Positions 8,940-16,755 of a stretch of DNA of 48,210 nucleotides are shown here, piece by piece. The stretch comes from an uncultured Bacilli bacterium (GTDB lineage: Bacteria > Bacillota_I > Bacilli_A > RF39 > UBA660), in contig CAJUIY010000008.1 in NCBI GenBank assembly GCA_910586865.1, forward strand, positions 1 through 48,210, given 5' to 3'. Position 1 is the first letter of the stretch. Each line of letters starts with the position of its first letter. A program made the position numbers and the translations under genes. The notes under the pieces are model-generated. The model was not told the DNA's origin. It made no database searches and was given only the letters and a program-made list of their open reading frames with translations.

Positions 8940-9305
8940 ATGAAAAATATAAAAACTACGTTAAAATATAGTTTCGTCTCTCTTATTCTTATCTTTTTAT
9001 TACTATTTCTTACTTCTACATTATACTACTTTGATTTAATTGGAAGCTCGGTAGTTAATTATGTAAGACTTTTTATTATCTTCTTTGTTTTATTTTTTAC
9101 TAGTTACATTTTAGGAAAGAACACCGAAAAAAATGGTTACTTAGCAGGATTAAAGTTTGGTCTTGTAGATATTACTTTCTTCCTTCTGATTTCTTTAATC
9201 GCTTTTCGAGGGGACTTTCAACTAAGAATGATACTATATGATGTTATTTTACTAGCGATTAGTATTCTGGGGAGTATGATTGGTATTAATAAATCAAAAA
9301 GATAA
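8940..9305 (+). CDS. TIGR04086-like small membrane protein
   Basis: 121 aa with four predicted transmembrane helices and basic ends. The arrangement (LLLFLTSTLYYF, a second helix ending in TSYILGKNTEKNGYLAGLKFG, then two more helices) fits the TIGR04086/YrzE-like family of Firmicutes, whose function is unknown. GGAGGAATTAAT gives a good ribosome site. It is divergent from the YetF-family gene and ends on a bidirectional terminator. Confidence 0.6.
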   Translation: MKNIKTTLKYSFVSLILIFLLLFLTSTLYYFDLIGSSVVNYVRLFIIFFVLFFTSYILGKNTEKNGYLAGLKFGLVDITFFLLISLIAFRGDFQLRMILYDVILLAISILGSMIGINKSKR

Positions 9306-9325
9306 AACGTTCTTTCTCGTTTTAT
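9302..9325. terminator. Bidirectional terminator
   Basis: ATAAAACG / CGTTTTAT stem with an 8-base loop, T-rich on both strands. It overlaps the stop codon of the plus-strand membrane protein gene and lies downstream of the ferredoxin gene on the other strand. A second small hairpin (GTGATA TTC TATCAC) is at 9342-9356. Confidence 0.7.
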
Positions 9326-9357
9326 TCTTCTTTTAAACGGTGATATTCTATCACTTT

Positions 9358-9963
9358 TTATTTGACTATTTTATGGATTTTATCTAGTAATTCATCCTTC
9401 CTGTCTTCGGTATAATAACCTTCTATTTTTCCTTCTAATCTACCTTTTTTAAATATTAATAAAGCGGGTAATTCCTTGATATGATATTGATCCACAAAAG
9501 TATCCTCTACTTCTACTTTATAAAACAAAGTATCTTTTGGTAAACCTTCGGTTAATCTCTTAATGGGAATCGACTTTATTAAGCATTCAATAGTATCTTC
9601 TTGATAACATTCAATTAACGTATACGAATCTCTAGCAACTTTTTCTTCTATTTGTTTGGTATCTATCCTAAAAAATTCAGATAAAGGACTAGCCCCATAT
9701 CGGTCAACAAACAAATCTTTTATGGTACGTTGGTCATCTTCGATTTCTTTTTTTACTTTTTGATATTCCTCTTCCGTTTTGGTAACAATAATCGCACCAA
9801 TTGGACATTCCTTTTCACATAATCCACAGGAGATACATTTATCATTATCAATTACAATCGTATTTTTTTCCTCATCATAAGAAAATGCTCCCGTCGGACA
9901 AACAGCTACCCCTCCACATTCTTTTGCATTATCACAAATTTTAAAATTTACTTGTACTGCCAT
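9358..9963 (-). CDS. Ferredoxin-type iron-sulfur protein with thioredoxin-like C-terminus
   Basis: 201 aa. The N-terminal ~65 residues form a bacterial ferredoxin pair. The first motif has only three cysteines in wide spacing (C-x5-C-x5-CP, CDNAKECGGVAVCP); the second is a full CISCGLCEKECP cluster site. The C-terminal half has thioredoxin-fold character (DTLFYKVEVEDTFVDQYHIKELPALLIFKKGRLEGKIEGYY, with a cis-proline-like ELPALLIF strand) but no CxxC active site. That suggests a fixed electron-transfer or partner-binding module. AAAGGAG precedes the chosen ATG. An upstream small ORF overlaps its start. Confidence 0.8.
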   Translation of the reverse strand: MAVQVNFKICDNAKECGGVAVCPTGAFSYDEEKNTIVIDNDKCISCGLCEKECPIGAIIVTKTEEEYQKVKKEIEDDQRTIKDLFVDRYGASPLSEFFRIDTKQIEEKVARDSYTLIECYQEDTIECLIKSIPIKRLTEGLPKDTLFYKVEVEDTFVDQYHIKELPALLIFKKGRLEGKIEGYYTEDRKDELLDKIHKIVK

Positions 9964-10112
9964 AATATACACTCCTTTAAAATGGACATTAACTCTTGAT
10001 AAATATCCTTAGTAACATAATATGTTTTTCGATTCGTATTTTGATAGTTGTTTTTAAGATAGGTCTCAAAATCCATATTCTGTGATTCTATTTTTTCCTT
10101 AGATACTAACAC
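9948..10112 (-). CDS. Possible translationally coupled 54-aa ORF
   Basis: This frame starts with GTG inside the sequence TAGTG, sharing one base with the stop of the HAD-family gene. It runs for 54 codons and ends 16 bases inside the ferredoxin gene in another frame. It fills an otherwise empty 140-base gap exactly. The predicted product is polar, with tyrosine-rich stretches (NYQNTNRKTYYVTKDIYQEL). No domain is recognised and no clear ribosome site precedes the GTG, so expression would depend on coupling. Confidence 0.35.
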   Translation of the reverse strand: MLVSKEKIESQNMDFETYLKNNYQNTNRKTYYVTKDIYQELMSILKECILWQYK

Positions 10113-11044
10113 TATTTGGTATAGCGATAATCTTTTTTGATATAAGGATGTTTTTCTAAATCTTTGGTAGAGATTTCTTCCATTGCCTTAGTTAAAGCTT
10201 CTATCTTATAACCACCTATCTGGTAAGATAGTGATGTATTGGAAACATAAGGTTTGATATCCGCATCGACAGAGGCAACAAATAAGACATCCTCTGTTAA
10301 AGAATGATCAATCATTCTTAAATCAATCTGAGCAAAATCCCCATTAAATAAGGATAAAGCAATATTTTCTGTTGGCACATTTTGATAAAAAATAGAATTA
10401 ATACTATCAACCCCTCTGGCTTTATCAAGTCCTTTTGGTAAAACATCAATTTCTACTCCATAACCAGGACAATAATAAGGATATAGAGAATACAATTCAT
10501 TATTTTGAAACTCTTTGATTAAGTCATAGTAATATTCAAATTCCTGTTGTGTCATATCTTCCTTCTCAAAACGAACATTAGCAAAATATTTACATAAAGA
10601 TAATTCTACCATACTTTTTATTTCAGAAGGTAGGGTATTTTCAATCTGATTTAATAAGTGATTCGTACATAATATTTTAGAATCTTCAAATGGTCTTTCT
10701 AAAATGCTAGAATCTTTACCAATCAATAAATCAGCACCATATTCTGTAACAACAGATTGAAACGTATTTGGAAAACCAGCATTTTCAAAAAGTTCATGTA
10801 GTAAAGAAATCCACCCATGACCATCTCCGTTTAAATATTCTATCGTTCCGCCTGTTACACAATGAATATCAACATCATACTTTTCCTGCAGTTTTTCTAA
10901 AGCATAAAAGAAATGATTTACTTGATTTCTAGTATACTGATTTCTTTGTTCTTCCGTTTCACCTTCTTGATAAGCTTCATCTCCTGTTAAATGAGCTAAA
11001 CAATCAGTCCAATCGATATAAAAAATAATTTTTTTCTTATTCAT
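10112..11044 (-). CDS. HAD-superfamily phosphatase-like protein
   Basis: 310 aa. It starts with the HAD motif I strand IIFYIDWTDCL, in which the usual DxDx(T/V) reads DWTD. A large cap domain follows, then the lysine of motif III in PKGLDKARGVDSI and the motif IV acidic pair in FNGDFAQIDLRMID. The cap position suggests a subclass IIB (Cof/sucrose-phosphatase-like) enzyme. The substrate is unknown. The ATG chosen follows AAGGAG with nine bases of spacing. It lies 14 bases after the methyltransferase stop codon, so the two are likely co-transcribed with the cysteine desulfurase gene. Confidence 0.65.
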   Translation of the reverse strand: MNKKKIIFYIDWTDCLAHLTGDEAYQEGETEEQRNQYTRNQVNHFFYALEKLQEKYDVDIHCVTGGTIEYLNGDGHGWISLLHELFENAGFPNTFQSVVTEYGADLLIGKDSSILERPFEDSKILCTNHLLNQIENTLPSEIKSMVELSLCKYFANVRFEKEDMTQQEFEYYYDLIKEFQNNELYSLYPYYCPGYGVEIDVLPKGLDKARGVDSINSIFYQNVPTENIALSLFNGDFAQIDLRMIDHSLTEDVLFVASVDADIKPYVSNTSLSYQIGGYKIEALTKAMEEISTKDLEKHPYIKKDYRYTK

Positions 11045-11057
11045 ACTCTTTATCTCC

Positions 11058-11753
11058 TTACTTCTCAATCATCGTAATATCTAATTTATCATATAAAACG
11101 ATAGGATTATCCGTTTTGATAAACTCTCTTAAGATAGCCTCTAATCTTTGCTTTGTTTTGCTATCCCATTCTACTTCTTTAAAGTCATCACTACTCTTAA
11201 TCATATTCTCTATTTCTTCCAAATTTTCAAATTCAAATTTAATATCTAAAGTATCCTCTTTTACTACTTTACAAAGTTTATTTTCTACTGCTTTTTGAAT
11301 CACTTCTTTCGAATGTTTTACAATATAGTCATGCTGAAATAATTTCAAGTTTTCATAAGCAACATTCCATAATCCCTGAAAAGAATTCGAATCTAGTCTT
11401 GGATCTAAAATGATAATTTTACCATCTTCCTTTAGTAATCCTAACATATTTAATAAAGCAGTCCCCTGTTCTTTTATATCAATTTCATGAAAAGATAAAG
11501 ACAAAATAATGACATCAAACTTTTCTGTAGAGTGATAATTTTTGATATCAGCACATTGATAGATTATCTTTTCATCCAAATTTTTTAAATTATTTTGGGA
11601 AATTAACTCTTCATCGATATCTATTCCGATATATTTTTGACATTTTTCTTTGAATATCTCACGATATCTTCCATCTCCACATCCAACATCTAAAATCACT
11701 TTATCTTTAAAATCTACTAAAGATAGTACTTTCTTTTTCTCTTCTTCTGGCAT
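11058..11753 (-). CDS. Class I SAM-dependent methyltransferase
   Basis: 231 aa. The SAM-binding motif I is clear (VILDVGCGDGRYREIF), followed by an acidic residue at the end of strand 2 (YIGIDIDEEL), motif II/III (FDVIILSLSFHEID) and GKIIILDPR. The fold matches the UbiE/Methyltransf_11 group. The substrate cannot be read from sequence. AGGAGG sits ten bases before the ATG. It follows the cysteine desulfurase gene by one base and precedes the HAD gene, so the three form a compact operon. Confidence 0.8.
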   Translation of the reverse strand: MPEEEKKKVLSLVDFKDKVILDVGCGDGRYREIFKEKCQKYIGIDIDEELISQNNLKNLDEKIIYQCADIKNYHSTEKFDVIILSLSFHEIDIKEQGTALLNMLGLLKEDGKIIILDPRLDSNSFQGLWNVAYENLKLFQHDYIVKHSKEVIQKAVENKLCKVVKEDTLDIKFEFENLEEIENMIKSSDDFKEVEWDSKTKQRLEAILREFIKTDNPIVLYDKLDITMIEK

Positions 11754-11754
11754 C

Positions 11755-12891
11755 TTATTTCCTCCTTAACATGGCTACTACATTTTCTAATCTTTTGACA
11801 AACAGTTCCACTTCTTCTTTGGTATTATATTTTCCGAAACTAATTCGAATAGGACTATACTCTTTTAAATTCGCTTTACAAGAAGTTAAAACATGAGATG
11901 GTTCTGCTATTTCTGAATTACAAGCCGATCCTGTGGAAATAAAAATAGAAAAAGATTCTAACATGACTAATAACTCTTCAGCATTGACATTTTTAAATGC
12001 AATACTAGAGGTGTTTGCTAATCGATTTTCCATATCCCCATAGATTTTAATATCACTAATTTTTTCTTGGATTTGTTTTTCCATCTCATCTCTTAATTGT
12101 TTCATTTTCTGATTGGTTGTAAAATTATCTTTCAATAACAACTCGGTAGCTTTTCCAAGACCAATTATATAAGCGACATTTTCCGTTCCACCTCTTCTAT
12201 TTTTTTCTTGATGACCAAAAACAAGAGGAATAAATGGGATATTTTCTTTCACATATAAAACACCAATTCCTTTAGGAGCATGTATCTTATGTCCCGATAA
12301 AGATAAGGTATCGATATTCATAGCCATAACATCAATTTTTACTTTTCCAACTGCTTGAACGGCATCACAATGAAATAAAATATGATGAGTTTTCGCTATT
12401 TCTCCAATTTCTTTTATCGGGTAGATATTACCTAATTCATTATTCGCCATCATGATTGTTATTAGAAAAGTATCTTCTGTAATAGCAGTTTTTACCTCTT
12501 CTAAATCCAGTTTCCCCTTCTCATCTACAGATAAATAAGTAATATCATAACCTATACTTTCCAAATACTTCATTGCTTCCATGATGGATGCATGTTCTAC
12601 ACTAGTAGTAATGATATGCTTCTTATTCGGATTATTTCTCACTGCACTAAAAATGGCAGTTGTATTACTTTCACTAGCACAACTAGTAAAGATGATTTCA
12701 CTTTCTTTGGCATTTAATAGTTCTGCAATATTTTTTCTTGCTTTTTGAATGGATTCTTTTACACTACTACCAAATGAGTAAATACTACTTGGATTACCAT
12801 ATTCCTCTTTTAAATATGGCAACATAGCATTGATTACTTCTTCATCACATTTCGTAGTGGCATTATTATCAAAATATATTTTTGGATTCAT
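11755..12891 (-). CDS. NifS/IscS-family cysteine desulfurase
   Basis: 378 aa PLP enzyme that removes sulfur from cysteine as a protein persulfide for Fe-S clusters or thio-modified tRNA. Visible signatures are the N-terminal YFDNNATTKCDEEV, the PLP lysine in SLSGHKIHAPKGIG, and the persulfide cysteine in STGSACNSEIAEPSHVL. The short loop around that cysteine resembles the NifS/IscS class I type rather than SufS. No iscU, sufU or thiI is adjacent; instead a methyltransferase and a HAD phosphatase follow. The third in-frame codon (ATG) is used because GGGAG lies eight bases upstream. Confidence 0.92.
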   Translation of the reverse strand: MNPKIYFDNNATTKCDEEVINAMLPYLKEEYGNPSSIYSFGSSVKESIQKARKNIAELLNAKESEIIFTSCASESNTTAIFSAVRNNPNKKHIITTSVEHASIMEAMKYLESIGYDITYLSVDEKGKLDLEEVKTAITEDTFLITIMMANNELGNIYPIKEIGEIAKTHHILFHCDAVQAVGKVKIDVMAMNIDTLSLSGHKIHAPKGIGVLYVKENIPFIPLVFGHQEKNRRGGTENVAYIIGLGKATELLLKDNFTTNQKMKQLRDEMEKQIQEKISDIKIYGDMENRLANTSSIAFKNVNAEELLVMLESFSIFISTGSACNSEIAEPSHVLTSCKANLKEYSPIRISFGKYNTKEEVELFVKRLENVVAMLRRK

Positions 12892-13003
12892 ACACATTCT
12901 CCCATTTATTTAACGTATCCCCATTATATCATTTGTTATGATTTCTTCACAATATGTTTTTCTCTATTTCGTTTCATTCCCATCCTATTTATTTTTATAC
13001 CAA

Positions 13004-13987
13004 CTAGTTCTTTTTCTTTTTGGCTACTTCGTATTTTTTTATCATCTCTTTTGCTTTTTCTTTTGTTGCTTCTCTACTGGTACCATAAGTTGCCGCATAG
13101 ATGGTTTCTAATAATTCAGTTGCTAAATCTTCATTTGGTATGATTTGATACATTCTTTCATAGTAACCCTTCATTCCTTTGGTATATCGGTCCATTAAAA
13201 GACTATTATCACAAAGATAATTCAATTGTTCTCCAAATTTAGGATAATTTCTATGAAAAGATGGAAAGGCACAATGACAATCATAATCATTCATAATCTC
13301 TTCTAAAATGCAGTTTACCTGTGTTTTAATAATATCTTTGGGAAGTCTCTGTTCTAATTTATAAAAAACATCTCCATTTTCTAATGGAATTGGACTAGTA
13401 TGATATTGATTGATATCAAAACCAACTTGTATATTTAAAATATTCCCTGTGAAAAAACAGTTACTGGCTTTCAAATGACCCACCTCATGAATGAGATGAT
13501 TTTTACATCTTTCTTTTTCTTCTTCTGATGATATTTCCCATTCTTGTTTTGTTATTCGGATACTAATTTGATTTTCCCTTGCATTATAACTTGCTGGAGA
13601 AGGTCTTGTTCTTCTAAATCTACTATATACTAATGGTTGAACCGACAAATCAATTTTATTTCTATCAATAAAACTAGTAGAATAACCATTTTCTAAATTA
13701 TATGATGTATGCTTATTTAATATCTCGGGTAGAAATTCATCTAATTCTTCTGGTAACAAAGAAGAAAAAGTAGGTCTTTCAAAGTTACAATCATGTAAAC
13801 AAGACAAAACATATTCATTATTCATATTATGAATATCAAATTCCTGTAAAAAATTGAAATTACCTTCTTTTTCTTTCTCTAAGAAATAATACTTTATTTT
13901 TCCCGTTTCTAAACTTCTTCCAACATAACCAAATCCTATCGTTGAATCCTTTCTCATTAATTCTTTTATTTGTATAACATGTTCCAT
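13004..13987 (-). CDS. Putative zinc metallopeptidase of unknown family
   Basis: 327 aa without signal peptide. Residues 167-171 read HEVGH inside NHLIHEVGHLKASN, a zinc-binding HExxH helix. A glutamate-rich LEEIMNDYDCHCAF segment about 60 residues later could supply a third ligand, as in gluzincins. The remainder is not recognised. The N-terminal 60 residues look like a small separate beta domain. It is monocistronic with GGGG before the ATG. It could be a cytoplasmic protease or an inactive relative; the HExxH motif is the only firm evidence. Confidence 0.5.
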   Translation of the reverse strand: MEHVIQIKELMRKDSTIGFGYVGRSLETGKIKYYFLEKEKEGNFNFLQEFDIHNMNNEYVLSCLHDCNFERPTFSSLLPEELDEFLPEILNKHTSYNLENGYSTSFIDRNKIDLSVQPLVYSRFRRTRPSPASYNARENQISIRITKQEWEISSEEEKERCKNHLIHEVGHLKASNCFFTGNILNIQVGFDINQYHTSPIPLENGDVFYKLEQRLPKDIIKTQVNCILEEIMNDYDCHCAFPSFHRNYPKFGEQLNYLCDNSLLMDRYTKGMKGYYERMYQIIPNEDLATELLETIYAATYGTSREATKEKAKEMIKKYEVAKKKKN

Positions 13988-14151
13988 TATTATCCCCTTT
14001 TCTTTTTAATTAGATATTCGTTAACGTTTAAAATTAGGCATAGTATAACACATTTTCTCTATTTATTCAAGAAAATTTTAGGGCGAGCAATAATAAAATT
14101 TAGACACAACACATAATAAAATAATCGGAAACTTTACCTTTTGATCCAAAC

Positions 14152-14184
14152 AAAATGATTAGATTTTTATTTTCTAATCATTTT
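14152..14184. terminator. Hairpin terminator after the AAA ATPase gene
   Basis: An 11-bp perfect inverted repeat (AAAATGATTAG / CTAATCATTTT, 11-base loop) lies eight bases beyond the stop codon of the minus-strand AAA ATPase gene. Nothing else is recognised in 13988-14151. Confidence 0.65.
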
Positions 14185-14191
14185 CATTTCT

Positions 14192-15391
14192 TTAAAATTC
14201 ATCACTTATAAGAAAATCTATTAAATTCATATGAACAATCTCATTCTGTGAAAAATCTTCTTTATCTAAAGATATTACATATTTAGAAGAATCCTCTGTA
14301 ATCGTTTTAAATGCTCCAAATTCTCTTTCTATTACTTCTTCATTATTTAGTTCATAGGTTACTTGAATATATTTATGAAGACCATCTTTTTGAGCTAAAA
14401 AATCAACTTCTCCATTTTTTGTTTTACCAATATATACTTCATAGCCTCTAACAATAAGTTCATTATAAACAACATTTTCAAGTATGACATATTTTTTAAA
14501 TTGCTGGCTATTATTCTTTATTTGAGCAATCCCCAAATCAGTGGCATAATACTTATTTAATGTTTTTAATACTGCTTTACCATGAACATCATACCGATAT
14601 ACTTTTTTTACAATTAATGCTTTACATAATGCATCGATATAAGTATATAAAGTTTCTGTAGATACTTTCTTATATTCTTTTTCTAAATACTTAATTATGT
14701 TTTCAGCAGAAAATTCTCTTCCCATTGTATCAATTAGGTATTGCAATATCATATCAAAAAGAATGGTATCCTGAAGGTTTAATCTTTTTACAATATCTCT
14801 TAATATGATAGAATCAAATACGCTATGAAGATAATTTTTAATATCTGTAGTATTTTCAAATTCACATCTATTTGGTAATCCTCCCCATTTCGTATAATCC
14901 CAAAAACTATTCATATCATAAGCATCTTTATGAGTTAATTCTATGTATTCCTTATATGATAATGGATGAATATAAAATAAAACGTATCTTCCAGATAATA
15001 CAGTAGATAATTCGTCTGATAGCATTTTGCTATTAGAACCAGTTATAAAGATACTAATATTTTTAATAGAAGCTCTTAATGAATTTACAACATCTTCAAA
15101 TCTATCTACATTTTGTATTTCATCTAAAAAAACATAATAAATACTTTTATCTTTTACTTTATCTTTTATATAAAGATTAAGCTTTTTGTAATCCTTTAAC
15201 TCTTCATATTCGATAAACTCAAAATTAATATTAATAATATGGGTATCCTCTACACCACTACTTTTTATTTCTTCTATGATTTGGTTTAATATTACAGATT
15301 TACCACATCTTCTAATACCAACTAATATTTTTACCAAATTAGAGTGATAAAAGCCTCTTATTTTTGATAAATAATTTTCTCTAATTAACAT
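14192..15391 (-). CDS. AAA ATPase with DUF4143 domain
   Basis: 399 aa of the AAA_14 + DUF4143 family. Walker A is ILVGIRRCGKSVIL near residue 27, Walker B is YYVFLDEIQNVDRFEDVVNSL, and the sensor-like segment is IFITGSNSKMLS. A helical lid and the DUF4143 region follow, with a PD-(D/E)XK-like core near the end (GEVDFLAQKDGLHKYIQVTYEL). Such genes are frequent single-gene accessory loci in gut bacteria and have no settled function. The ATG at 15391 is used because the promoter's -10 box at 15411-15416 overlaps the upstream ATG, and GAGGTG lies six bases before 15391. Confidence 0.85.
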   Translation of the reverse strand: MLIRENYLSKIRGFYHSNLVKILVGIRRCGKSVILNQIIEEIKSSGVEDTHIININFEFIEYEELKDYKKLNLYIKDKVKDKSIYYVFLDEIQNVDRFEDVVNSLRASIKNISIFITGSNSKMLSDELSTVLSGRYVLFYIHPLSYKEYIELTHKDAYDMNSFWDYTKWGGLPNRCEFENTTDIKNYLHSVFDSIILRDIVKRLNLQDTILFDMILQYLIDTMGREFSAENIIKYLEKEYKKVSTETLYTYIDALCKALIVKKVYRYDVHGKAVLKTLNKYYATDLGIAQIKNNSQQFKKYVILENVVYNELIVRGYEVYIGKTKNGEVDFLAQKDGLHKYIQVTYELNNEEVIEREFGAFKTITEDSSKYVISLDKEDFSQNEIVHMNLIDFLISDEF

Positions 15392-15410
15392 AGTACTCAC
15401 CTCTATCTCC

Positions 15411-15439
15411 ATTATATAGTTTATCTTTTACTTTGTAAA
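15411..15439 (-). promoter_or_regulatory. Promoter of the AAA/DUF4143 gene
   Basis: Minus strand: TTTACA (15439-15434), 17-base spacer, TATAAT (15416-15411). The predicted transcript starts only about ten bases before GAGGTG, which fixes the downstream ATG as the start. Confidence 0.75.
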
Positions 15440-15440
15440 G

Positions 15441-15462
15441 TTATTTTGTTATAACAAAATAA
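15441..15462. promoter_or_regulatory. Perfect 22-bp palindrome, likely operator
   Basis: The 22 bases are identical to their reverse complement (half-site TTATTTTGTTA). It abuts the -35 box of the AAA/DUF4143 promoter, a typical location for a dimeric regulator. Confidence 0.5.
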
Positions 15463-15522
15463 TTATTTTGATTTAAAAAAAAACCTACTTTTTTTGCATA
15501 TAAATACAGAGATTAAATAAAA

Positions 15523-15575
15523 AGAAAAAAAAGAGAAAGAAGTTTTAAAGTTGTCTGAAAATAATTCTTCTTTCT
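15523..15575 (-). terminator. Terminator downstream of the regulator remnant
   Basis: Nine-base-pair stem AGAAAGAAG (15534-15542) with CTTCTTTCT (15567-15575) and a 24-base loop. On the minus strand it is followed by C and eight T residues. It would end transcription of the dnaG-rpoD-trmK-remnant group. Confidence 0.65.
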
Positions 15576-15588
15576 TTTCTATTTTTCT

Positions 15589-16080
15589 TCATCCAAATAG
15601 TAAGCTTGGTTTCATTAATATAGAAAACCATGTGCTTATTTTTTTATTGTAATATATTTTTAATTTTGTATTTTTATTAGTGTAATCTAATAGACCATTG
15701 CTGATTAAAGGTTTAATAATATTATTTGCAAGGTAACTTTTTGATGATATTCTAATAGGTTCTCTAATTTCTTGGGCTGTTCTAGGTTCTAAACAAAAAT
15801 CTAAAACTTTTGTAGTAACATCTTGTAATAAAGTATTATTTTGTGTATCACTTTGTAATTCAGAATAGTCTACTACTTTATTTCTAAACACAACCTTAAA
15901 ACTATCTCTTTCTTCATAAAATTCAGGTTCTGACAATTCGTATTTTCTCATTTTTCTTTTCATAGATGGAATTCCAAAATGCCTATTTTCAATTACAGAT
16001 CCTTTTTCTTCAAGAATTCTCACTATTGTGGGATTCCTTGACTCCATTCTTCTTAAAAAGTTCATAGTTCCTTCAAGCAT
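15589..16080 (-). pseudogene. C-terminal remnant of an AlbA_2/HATPase_c_4 regulator
   Basis: 163 aa. Residues 15-70 (SRNPTIVRILEEKGSVIEN...GIPSMKRKMRKYELSEPEF) match the end of the ATP-binding module found in predicted transcriptional regulators with an N-terminal AlbA_2 (schlafen-like) DNA-binding domain. A winged-helix-like tail follows (TAQEIREPIRISSKSYLANNIIKPLISNGLLDY). The full family is usually over 400 aa, and the AlbA_2 domain is absent here. An AAGGA stands before the ATG, so the fragment might still be expressed behind trmK. The sequence ends in a short basic tail. Confidence 0.6.
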
Positions 16081-16092
16081 TTCTTTTCCTTC

Positions 16093-16755
16093 TTATATTT
16101 CTTCCTCAATCATCTTTATTTCTTTTTTCAACATCCATTTTTTTAGACGATAATTTTTAGGAAGTATTTTCATCAAGATTTCTCTTTGCATCTTTTCTCT
16201 TTTATAATATTCTATAAACAAATAACCCTTTTTTTGTAATAAAATTGGTCCAAAGAATTTTTCTCTTTTGGATAGTTTGCTTCGTCCTTTCGTAAACTTC
16301 ATAATTTGATAAATTACTTTTCCTTCTTTTACAAGAGTCTCATCAACAATTCGAAAACCAATACTAGTAAAGAATTCTCTTACATCTTGTTGATAATTAT
16401 TAGGAGATGCAATAATCGTTTTTAATTTTTTTGTAATTTTCATATTTCTTTTAAAAATACCAATCATGGTTCTTCCACCCATACCAGATATCGTAACCGT
16501 ATCAATATCTTCTGTATAAGTGGATAATCCATCGCCAAGTCGTAATTCCACTTGTTCTTCTACTTGATATCTTTTTATATTTTCTTTTGCACTCTCTAAA
16601 GGTCCTTCTTTGATATCAGAGGCAATAGCTCTTTTCTGTTTCTTTTTCAGTACCAAATAAATAGAAAGAAGGGCATGATCACACCCCACATCCATAGTTA
16701 GACTATCTTCCTCTACCAAGTCACCAACCATTTTTAATCGATTATTTATTCTCAT
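16093..16755 (-). CDS. trmK: tRNA (adenine(22)-N1)-methyltransferase
   Basis: 220 aa, COG2384/YqfN family. It methylates N1 of A22 in tRNA. The sequence shows NNRLKMVGDLV at the start, SAM motif I in TMDVGCDHALLSIYL, ASDIKEGPLESAKENI, and the family signature TISGMGGRTM, followed by IASPNNYQQDVREF. Its ATG overlaps the rpoD stop in the sequence TAATG, so translation is coupled. The dnaG-rpoD-trmK order is the one found in Bacilli. Confidence 0.93.
   Translation of the reverse strand: MRINNRLKMVGDLVEEDSLTMDVGCDHALLSIYLVLKKKQKRAIASDIKEGPLESAKENIKRYQVEEQVELRLGDGLSTYTEDIDTVTISGMGGRTMIGIFKRNMKITKKLKTIIASPNNYQQDVREFFTSIGFRIVDETLVKEGKVIYQIMKFTKGRSKLSKREKFFGPILLQKKGYLFIEYYKREKMQREILMKILPKNYRLKKWMLKKEIKMIEEEI

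Noticed and set aside
14192..16080. AAA/DUF4143 ATPase plus AlbA_2 remnant as a two-gene system
   Set aside because: A terminator and a separate consensus promoter lie between them, and the second gene is only a fragment.
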